This document shows positions 55,563 through 64,000 of a stretch of 64,000 nt of DNA, in pieces; the first letter of the stretch is position 1, and each line of letters begins with the position of its first letter. Origin of the DNA: Cymodocea nodosa (lineage: Eukaryota > Streptophyta > Magnoliopsida > Alismatales > Cymodoceaceae); contig CM072339.1 of NCBI GenBank assembly GCA_036874045.1, forward strand, positions 15,693,501 to 15,757,500. Direction: 5' to 3'. A program made the translations under genes and the position numbers. The notes beneath the pieces are model-generated. The model had not been told where the DNA came from. It saw nothing but the letters and a program-made list of their open reading frames with translations, and made no database searches.

Positions 55563-55567
55563 GTAAA
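55563..55567. repeat. Target-site duplication GTAAA of copia S, right copy
   Basis: Pairs with 21569-21573. Confidence 0.9.
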
Positions 55568-56426
55568 CTATTTATATATATGAATGTCTGAAGAACAAGA
55601 TGTTTCTAATTTAATGTTTGTGAATGAATGATTTAAAGCTATAATGAATATTATATATCTATTTTAAAGCTTTGCAGGACTGTTTTACAAGGTTTACAAT
55701 TTTATTAATGATGTGGTTAAATGTACGATTATTTGATAATGTCTGAATATATCTGCATACTAAAAAGCAAAATGTAAATTCTACATGATAGGAAAAGAAC
55801 TATAAGTTAAATATGTATATAATATTTAGATTTAAATAAGTTTAAATTGGAACACTGCATTAATGTAATGTATTTAACTTTATATAAATGATAAAATGCA
55901 GGAAAAAAAAATATAGAAGTTAAGATGAGAAGTAAGTTTTTAGAAAAAAATTTGCCAAGTGTTAACTCAACAAAGTTAGTTCATTGAGTTAACCTTAACT
56001 CCATGAGGTCAAGATTAAAATATAAAGTCACTCTATTGAGTCATCTGTTAACTCAACGAAATTAGTTCGTGGAGTTAGTATAACAGTTATTCTTTTATCC
56101 ATGAACGAAACTTCATGTGTTTTGTGGTTACTGAAATTTAAATTTAAAATTAGAACTATTAAAGAAATTAATACCTCCTATGGGAGGGAAGCTGAATGAA
56201 GTAGTATAATTGTTAGCAACTATGTATAATATAGTAAGTAGAAAAATATAAAAAGAAAAGAAAATGAAAGTTTAATTATAGTTAGTAATATCCTAGAGTT
56301 ATTACTTAACGAATTTAGTCCATTGAGTTATGACCTAACTACATGAAGGTATGTAAGTAGGTATGTTAATTTTATCTCTGTTTAAAATTTTATTTATGTT
56401 ATAAGGAATCACAATAGAATGAATTG
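55568..56426 (+). other. Element A spacer (resumes after copia S), capsid deleted
   Basis: 55568-55950 corresponds to 40430-40820 in B. 55965-56080 has the GTTAACTCAACAAAGTTAG-type repeats. At about 56155 the sequence jumps from the leader to the last codons of gag (GAAATTAATACCTCC, 56165-56179, equal to 42661 in B), so the capsid is missing from A by deletion of roughly 1.55 kb. The inverted repeats before the F-box (56285-56345) are kept. Confidence 0.7.
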
Positions 56427-57556
56427 ATGAAATTACCACTAGATGCATTGAGGGAAGTATTGAGTAACTTATCAGCTAAAGATTTGTGCAGATTGTATTG
56501 TGTGTCAAAAGAAATTAAAGAATGTGTTAGAGAAAATATTTTCATGGACTACAAGCTGCAAAGATGACTAATATTAGAGATGGATTTTTATGAAAGTCAT
56601 TTAATCGTAGTTCAATCAGCTATGAATATCTAAATATGGGAGAAAATGTTGTAATTCCACCCAATACATTAGAAGGAATAGATCATATTATGGGGATAGA
56701 TGAAGGATTGATTATTTATAGAACTAGACCAAAGTATGCAATTCTATTACCTGATATTTTGATTAGAAATCCTATCACTAGAGAAGAATGGAATATATGA
56801 AGGCATAATAGATTTGAAGTACCAACTGAAAATTGTGGGTCAGCTTTAACAATTTCTAATAAAAATTCGACCATTCCTAAAAAATTGTATTACTAGAGAC
56901 CAATTGAAAATTGGGATGAGGATCTATGTTTTAGTATGTATAATTTTCTGACTAAATCTTGGACTGAGAATACTATGATATATTTAGGACAGAAAGCATT
57001 AATTAACAACATACATGTCATACTTGATGGATATATATATCTAGTCATGGATATATCAGTTGCATTTAGATATGATTTATACATAGTAAGCATAGATAGT
57101 TATGATGATGACTTTATAGAAATATTGCCTATACCTAGTGATATAGCTAAACCACCATCGGCAGAACATGATAAAATTCAATTAGGAGTATGGTATAATG
57201 AATATGATGACTCTACATTGTGTTTAGTAAGATGGTGGGATGAACTGATGAAATTTCAAATATGGATTATGAAAGACCTAAATGAGTGGAAGTAGGAAGA
57301 GGAATATATTGAAATATATGTAGAAATAGAAACAACTACATCATCTTGGAACAGAAAATGATCACTTTCTACATTTCAATTAATTAATGGTAATATACTT
57401 ATATTTAGTATTGATAACTTACTACAAGTCTACAAGTTAAAGAGGAGAGTAGACTGCATTAAAACAAAATTAATAGCAAGAAGAATTATGCCTAAAAAGT
57501 TTGCTTAGATTGACACGTTTATTCCATTTGTCACTACTTTTCAATCATGTTCTTAA
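56427..57556 (+). pseudogene. Element A F-box gene remnant
   Basis: Matches the intact F-box gene of B along its length, from MKLPLDALREVLSNLSAKDL to the same closing block (FVTTFQSCS). A small deletion near 56525 shifts the frame after KEIKECVREN. Further stops follow (for example TGA 56798, TAG at 56894 and 57292, several at former Trp codons). The longest open piece is 56936-57295, with ILDGYIYLVMDISVAFRYDL and RWWDELMKFQIWIMKDLNEWK. Same location and strand relative to the element as in B. Confidence 0.88.
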
Positions 57557-59191
57557 ATTATGATTTTGTACTTTTAATGTTGTGTGTACTCTACATTAAT
57601 TTAAAGAAAAATATATATATATATCAATCCAGTTTGTTGGTATCTATTTTGGGAAACCAACTGGCTTGCTTGTGAGCTACCAAAGGCATAGGAGCCTGAG
57701 TTCCACACAAGACACTAATTTAACACTTTATGTTTTGTTGTTAAGTTGTTATTTCGTTATATATTTTGCTTCTATTTGTGAATGAAAAGTTTTTCAGAAT
57801 TAAAAGTTGTAAGATATTGAAGGAGATACAAAGAACAATGTATGTAATTGATTACTTATTCTGAATTTACATTTAAACACAATTTGTGGAGTTATTCATT
57901 AACTCAACGAATTAAGTTCGTTGAGTTAGGTGTTAAGTCAACGAAACAATATTCATGCTTGCTAACATTTTTTGTATTTACTCTAAATCTTTTACATTGA
58001 GGATAATGCAAAATGTAGGTATGGGGGGAAGGTAATTAGATTAAAATCCAAGTAATCTTGTAATTAGAGGAATTAGGATTGTGTTGCAAATTTCTATGGA
58101 AATTTAAAATTTTTTATGAATTTGCTGTAACTAATCGAAATTTCTTGTAACTATCTGATAATTGAAACTTTAAAAAAATTTTGAGAACTGTAACTACTTA
58201 AATGTTATATTTAGAATCTTATATAAGATGCTACAAAATTTTACTATTAATACAAATCTAGATATAGTATCTTATGTTTTTATTGAATTTTATGAGTTTA
58301 ACAGTTTCACAATTTTAAAAAGAAATCAGAATGCTTAACTAAAACTCTAGAAATGATTTATGTGTAAATCTTATTAAACTACAAAAAAGTATGAGCTTAT
58401 TGATATGGGTTCATGTTTTCAGTAAATTATAGAAGCAGGATTATATGAGATTTGTGTTTTATTGCATCTATATTAATAAAATACATATATATACTATGTT
58501 GAAAGAAAAAAAACTTTGAGAGTTTATTGATTTGTTTGATCATGAGTCTTTTGTACTTGAGTAGATAGGTATGTAAGGATTGTTGACCTAAAAAATGACT
58601 CTTTAAATCTGGCAACCTAAGATCTTGATTAGATATGGGATTGTTGACTGAAAGCTAGATATATGGGTACACTAGAAAGCTCTTGTATGATTCAAGCTTT
58701 TCAAATTAACTTTTAAAGTAAAAATATGCATATACTATTTTGAAAAGATAAAAGTGTTTTGTGAAAATACAGAAATTTTTTGAGTCAAGTATATTTTCTA
58801 TTATTTATGATTACTAAAGTATGAATCTAGATTAGACTTTTGAAGTTGTTTATTTGAGATACAATTCATTATTCTACTTGTTTTAATCATATTGGAAAAT
58901 TCAGGATAATCGATGTTTGAAAAGAAAAAAAATGATAATATAATTACCACCTATGTGATGCTAGTATATTTTGTATGTAATTTACATACGTTTTAAATAT
59001 ATTTGTAGGTTGGAGAGGAGAAAACAATGTTAAATTAGATTACTGAATTAATACAGAATATCTTTACATTAATCTAACCTATGTATTTTGAAAATACAAA
59101 ATGAAGAATTAATTCTAGCACTTTAGAAAGACCAATTAGTTAGATCTTAGTAGTTTGCTAAGGGACTAGCAAAAGTTAAGTATGGGGGAAG
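57557..59191 (+). other. Element A 3' untranslated region and polypurine tract
   Basis: Shares blocks with B 44027-45262, including TTGGTATCTATTTTGGGAAA, CCAACTGGCTTGCTTGTGAG and the closing TATGGGGGAAG at 59181-59191. It carries about 300 extra bases (57860-58320) with GTTGAGTTAGGTGTTAAGTC repeats. No gene seen. Confidence 0.65.
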
Positions 59192-60660
59192 TGTTTAGAA
59201 TGAGAAAGTACATAATATTAAAGGTTAAATGATGGTTAATTACATAATATCTAGCTTATCATATAAGAATTAAGTCATTATGTTATAATTACACTATTAT
59301 ATGCTTTAATGAAAGAATCTACATAATTTCAGGAAATTAATGTTAATTAAGTACATTTCTGAACTATTAGTGAGTTATAAGCTTTGAAATTCTTAAGTAT
59401 CCGAATAGTCTGTTATTTTGGAGAGTTACATTTCATGTACTGGACAGTTATGTTTTAAATGCTTAAAGAATATTTTATTATTTCTTGGAGTACACCTGTT
59501 GTAACCTTAATTCGTGACTTAAGTGAAATTTTGGTAAGTTATCTACTAACTATCTGAAATGTGTTTGAGCATCAGATAGTTAGGTTTGCAAGTATCTGAA
59601 ATACCTTTTTATCATAAAACTTACTAAGGACATGTGTCGTGATCTAAAAACCTGATTTAAGTGTGGTTTTATAGTATTAAGCATGATCTATTTTATTTGC
59701 ACATATTTATATCATGTACAGGTGCACAGTAACAACTCGTTGAGTTAGTGTTCTTTTAGTTGAAAGATCACGTGCCAACTTGTTAAGTTACAGGTTTAAA
59801 GGTGTAAAAAGATCACGTGAGAACTCGTTAAGTTAAGAATTATGCACGTGTTGAATTTAAATGTTTTATTATGTCACGTGAGGTGCACATGTATAACTCA
59901 TTAAGTTAGTATAACTATACACATTAAGTTACTTGAATATACACTAAAGTAACACGTTGTGTTAGTGTTATAAGCTTATAAGTTATTTCTTTATTGCACG
60001 TGTTTTATAGTAAATCAACGAAGTAAGTCCATTGAATTACACTAACTCCATGGACCATTAATTTTCTAACATGCCACTATAGAAGTTGCAGAAATAAGAA
60101 ATTCAAAGGAAAGTCACAATTGCACGTATCACGTAGGAATTCACTCATGGAATGAGGAAGAAATCACCATCGTTGATATGAATGAAGGAAATCCAATCGA
60201 TCATTTCAATAGAAACAGTTATTACTGAAAGAAATATAAAAGAAGAGAAAAAAGATGAAGAGAGGGTGGTGGAGGATCACGCTAACTGCAGGAAGCATCG
60301 GAAGTTCCTTGAAGCTCCACAACACCACCAAAATCACCAACCATCGGAGGTCTATGAGGATACTTTCTAGATGTTGGGTTGATTCTGAGCCAAACACAGT
60401 GACTGACAACCACTGTGAGGAGTGATCATGTCATAGGAATGGAAGCCATTTTCACCAAGCATCGACTCATATCTCAAAAGATCGTAAAACTTCTAGCCTT
60501 AGTTGATGCCAATATACTAAAGAGGAGATCAACTTATAAGTTTTGGTTCATGATTCTATAAGAAGAGGAGACAAGACTATAAGTGATTAAGTTTTCAGTG
60601 GTGTAATCACGTCGCATGTAGTGATAGAAATTCTTACTATCAATAGAGATTTTTACATTT
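59192..60660 (+). mobile_element. Element A 3' LTR, first part
   Basis: TGTTTAGAATGAGAAAGTAC, followed by the same order of blocks as 11653-13090. Interrupted after TTTTTACATTT (60660) by solo LTR X2. The ORF at 60182-60370 is unlike the reading in other copies and is not a gene. Confidence 0.9.
60656..60660. repeat. Target-site duplication CATTT of X2, left copy
   Basis: CATTT again at 62754-62758. Confidence 0.9.
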
Positions 60661-62753
60661 TGTTGAGGTTTTTGCTGTCCCCAAAGTAAGATCTTAAAAC
60701 TCACAAAGGGACCAAAATGATAAAACATTAAACTCAAAACTCATTTTAAAATAACCGCAAGCGCACGATGCAATTGTAATATACTCTAGCGAGTACGGGT
60801 CGAATCCACAAGGATTTGGCTTTTACAAAATATTTCTAAGGTGCAAAAACAATAATAATTATAAGTGATTCAAAACTTATCAAAAATTCACTCAATAGAG
60901 TATAAATTCCTCATTTTCATTCATAAAACATTAAATCACTACAGCACAGAATCTCGAAATTCAGTCAAGTTCACACATATCCTCCTCTCAGTATCTCAAT
61001 GGTAAAATACAGTAAAAATATCATACTGAGTATTCATTGGATTAACTTTACAACCCCACTGATTTCGTTAAAAGATCTAAAATAGTCAAGCGTCGGCAAT
61101 GCTTTTCCTACAAATGCGCAGACTGGCAACTAACATCCCTGAATTGTGCACATTTACTAAAAATGGCATAAGATTTTCAAATCTTCACTAAAGTTTGAAA
61201 AATCAGTGTTCTTCGAAACTTAACTCATTCATCTAACATAGAAAATTTACAGAGGTCAATTTCGTGCCGTAGATAAAACGATATCGAATTCGGAACTGAA
61301 GCAAAAATTGGGGGAAAAACGCCAGGATGCGCTAGATGCGACATCAACAAAATAAATTGGAAAACCTATACAAATCGATTGGAAAATTTCTAAAAACTAT
61401 ACAGGAGTAAAGTACACTCGAAGATTTACAAAATAGAATTAAAAAATAAAGCAAAACATCACTGGATCAGTAAGTTACGACCTAAACAAAATCATCAAAT
61501 TTACAGGATTCTAAACCGACGATAAACATCCACAAATTAGCTTTGTTAGCATACAAATATTCACATATGCATAAGATTCAAACCAAATTCGTTTCCATTC
61601 ACTCAAAATAAACATAAAAAACTATTGAAATGAAAGTTCTATGATTAAACTACAATGTAACATTACAACTAAACCTAAAACTACCATTACCCTACTGAAA
61701 TTACAAAGAACACAACTTTAAATAAGAAAATGAAAACCTAAAGAGCTAAACCAATACAACCCTTTTTACCTTGAAGTGCAAACTTGTTTTGGAGAAGAAT
61801 GGTGCATGAGATGTGCTCCTAGCCGTCCTCCTAGCCAAGAAATTTGTGGCTGTCACCACACAAGTTCTCTTCCGAAAGCAGGAGGTCTTCAAACACCACC
61901 AAACACCAAGAAACAAGTAGTCATCCACCTAAAGTCCACAACCTTTGCCTTTCTTCTACTAGGACTGATCCACGGAAGAGGGGAGATAGTTGCACGGCTT
62001 CAGATGTACTCCAAACAGCACCCACAAGGTCTGGAAAAGATGCCCTAACCGTCCTCCTACTAGCAACCACCAAGAGAGGAGAAGAGGTTGGCCGAACCTT
62101 GTCTTCCACCTTGGAGCTCTATGAGAGGGGGGAGAACACCACCTTCCATAAGTTCTTGAGGGGGGGAGAGGAGCTGACGACTTTCAAGGGCTGGAATGGG
62201 GGAAAGATCATCCAAGAGGAGGGATTTGTTGGCCTTGCCTCTCCTTTTATAGAGGTTCCAAGTGGTGGAACGTGATCTCCACCTTTGATCTTTAATCCAA
62301 GGGCCAAGATTCCTCCTATCTTAATTTGCTTTATTTTTCTTATTCTTCAACCTATAAGACTCAAACAAATACATTAAAACACTCAAGAAATAAGATAAGA
62401 TATATTCCTAAACATGGATACTTCAAAAGGGCCAAAAATCACATTTTTCATTGAATTCCAAAAATACCCATGTACTTATTTAAATAATTAATCCTAAGTG
62501 CTAGAGTAAATTTAATCTACTTAATAAAATGCAATTGCATTGCCACCAAGATGTAAATGTGTTTTCATGAAATGCTAAATAACAAATAGAGTCTCATTTA
62601 TGCATTACTTTCTTCATTTAAGCCTATAACTACATTATTTGCCCAGAATGCATTATAACTTAAATCTTCATTAAACACTTATGAGTATATGACTTTAAAT
62701 ACCTAAAATGCATCACTTAACTATATAAAATATGCATAAATTATGACTCTACA
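60661..62753 (-). mobile_element. Solo LTR X2, Ty3/gypsy type, minus orientation
   Basis: TGTTGAGGTTTTTGC...ATGACTCTACA, 2093 bases, perfect CATTT duplication and no internal genes. Its left end has ACCGCAAGCGCACGATGCAA and GAGTACGGGTCGAATCCACA, like X1, so orientation is minus. X2 is related to X1 in layout but clearly diverged. The region 61746-62307 is richer in G+C and has overlapping ORFs on both strands (for example 61844-62275), which I take as accidental, since X1 at the same place has different ORFs. Confidence 0.9.
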
Positions 62754-62758
62754 CATTT
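62754..62758. repeat. Target-site duplication CATTT of X2, right copy
   Basis: Pairs with 60656-60660; after it the LTR of A continues CACCTTTCGCTC as in 13104 and 30605. Confidence 0.9.
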
Positions 62759-63426
62759 CACCTTTCGCTCATCTTTAGGAACATATCAAAACAAAAATAC
62801 CAAAAACAGTTAATTATCTATGTTTACTTTTAGTATTAAAGTATTGTATTGTTTGTTTTGTATCATGATTAATGTTATCATTATCAGTACTATGAATGTT
62901 TTATGTTTGTTTGATTCAGAAAAGAGAAAATAGTTTTATTCTTTACTGAAATTGATTCGTATAGAATACTAAAAATCTTAATGGTTTCTGTTTGAAATAT
63001 CTGAATGTTAGTGTTGCTTAATGACAAATCTCAGATTAACTAACATTAAAATTTTAATTGATGTTATTTACATTCTGTGGAACCACCCAACGAATGGCTG
63101 AATTCCTTCATGAATGTAGTACTTAACTGAAAAGGTAGGCTCGTGGAGTTAATTTAAGTCTATGAGGTTAGTCTGTTGAGTTAATGATAACTCCACGAAC
63201 TAAGTCTGTTGAGTTAACTGTAACTCAACGAAGTGCTTAACTGAATACCTATAAACTCCAATTTAAAAATAAAAATAGTACACAATTCTTACTCAATCTC
63301 TATGGGATCAACTTATACTTGCACACAAATACAATATACACTTGCAGTTAAAATACAAATTGGACTTAATATCTAGTTTGTGTGAAAAGTTGTTTGTTTA
63401 CTTCTAAAAGAATTTTTTAATACAAG
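62759..63426 (+). mobile_element. Element A 3' LTR, second part
   Basis: Collinear with 13102-13775 of the 5' LTR, including TACTTGCACACAAATACAA and ACACTTGCAGTTAAAATAC. It stops at ...AATACAAG, 37 bases before the expected end CAAACA, where LTR D begins. Confidence 0.9.
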
Positions 63427-64000
63427 TGTTTAGAATGAAAAAGTGCATATTATTAACGGTTAAATGATGGTTAATTGCATAATATTTAGCTTATCATATG
63501 AGAATTAAGCCATTATGTTATAATTACACTATTATATGCTTTAATTGAAGAATCTGCTTAATTTTGGGGAATTAATGTTAATTTAGTACATTTATGAACT
63601 GTCGATAAGTTGCAAGCTGTGAAATTCTTAAATATCCGAATTTTCTAATATTTCAGATAGTTATGTTTAAATTTCTGAACAGTTATGTTTAGAGAGAATA
63701 TTTTATTATTTCCAGATGTACACGTGTCGAAACCAGAATGAATGTCTTAAGTAAATTTTCGGTGAGTTAGCTGTAACTATCTGAAAATGCATCTGAGCAT
63801 CGGATAGTTATATCTGTAACTCTCCGAAATGTTATTTTATGTTTAAACTGTTGCTAACACGTGTCGAGATCTGGTAGATTTACTTAAGTTATAACTCGTT
63901 AAGTTAGCATAACTATACGCGTTGAGTTATGTGAATATACACTAAGGTAACGCATTAGGTTAGCGGCTTATTTCTTTATTGCATGTATTTTATAGTTATT
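63427..64000 (+). mobile_element. Athila-like LTR of a further element (D), cut by window edge
   Basis: TGTTTAGAATGAAAAAGTGC and onward like the start of the B and B- LTRs, with GGATAGTTATATCTGTAACT and ACACGTGTCGAGATCTGG. It begins within A's 3' LTR. The five bases before it, ACAAG (63422-63426), should recur at its far end, outside the window. Confidence 0.85.

Larger units (their letters stand above)
11653..63426 (+). mobile_element. Athila-like Ty3/gypsy element A, near-complete, heavily nested
   Basis: Own parts: 5' LTR 11653-13812, PBS, gag-pol remnants 13919-18555, ORF3 19276-21519, then after a 34 kb copia insertion the spacer 55568-56426, F-box remnant 56427-57556, 3' untranslated region and 3' LTR from 59192. 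Removing the insertions (S, X2) restores sequence collinear with element B. The last ~37 bases of the 3' LTR lie beyond element D, outside the window. The five bases before it are ATTAT. All genes are broken. Confidence 0.85.

Noticed and set aside
61746..62307. Several overlapping ORFs in a G+C-richer stretch
   Set aside because: Inside solo LTR X2, on both strands, without recognisable domains.

Overview
This is plant nuclear DNA, almost certainly from an angiosperm with a large, repeat-rich genome. It is AT-rich and I see no ordinary host gene. The window is a stack of nested LTR retrotransposons from Ty3/gypsy (Athila-like: aspartic protease, RT with FMDD, RNase H, integrase, PBS TGGCGCCATTGCTGGGGA) and Ty1/copia (one Sirevirus-like with a PBS close to initiator-Met, one Tork/Tnt-type). 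It also holds solo LTRs and two copies of a SINE whose head is derived from 5S rRNA. The only host-like gene is an F-box gene, carried inside the Athila-like family.

Layout. 1-2523: fragments of a copia element (C1) with its 3' LTR, plus pieces of other LTRs. 2524-6450: a decayed minus-strand copia element (E2). 6451-7788: Sirevirus-like LTR pieces. 7789-11652: a minus-strand Athila-like element (E4: protease, zinc knuckle, leader, PBS, part LTR), split by a solo copia LTR (8203-9657) with a perfect ATAAC duplication. From 11653 to the right edge: Athila-like element A, inserted in E4's LTR. A carries the copia element S (21574-55562, duplication GTAAA at 21569-21573 and 55563-55567). S carries a minus-strand 5S-SINE, which is split by the minus-strand Athila-like element B- (26553-49127). 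B- carries plus-strand element B (28870-45860), and B carries solo LTR X1 (34393-36021, duplication ATGCT). A's 3' LTR is split by solo LTR X2 (60661-62753, duplication CATTT) and by a new LTR (D) that starts at 63427 and runs off the window. This gives seven layers: E4 > A > S > SINE > B- > B > X1.

The Athila-like family (A, B, B-) is unusual. Its first ORF begins with a zinc knuckle and runs through protease, RT, RNase H and integrase. It is followed by ORF3. The capsid part of gag, which normally comes first, lies after ORF3, followed by a captured F-box gene (intact, 379 codons, in B) and the 3' LTR. ORF3 has a clear homologue in the env-like position of the unrelated copia element S. LTRs of several unrelated families, and spacers inside A and B, carry arrays of short inverted repeats built on TTCGGATAGTTA and TTCGTTGAGTTA.

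Nearly all retroelement genes are dead. Many stops are TGG to TAG/TGA or CAG/CAA to TAG when copies are compared, as expected of deamination of methylated cytosine. The clear exceptions are the B F-box gene and B's RNase H-integrase block. All calls come from reading the sequence and comparing copies within the window; no database search was possible.
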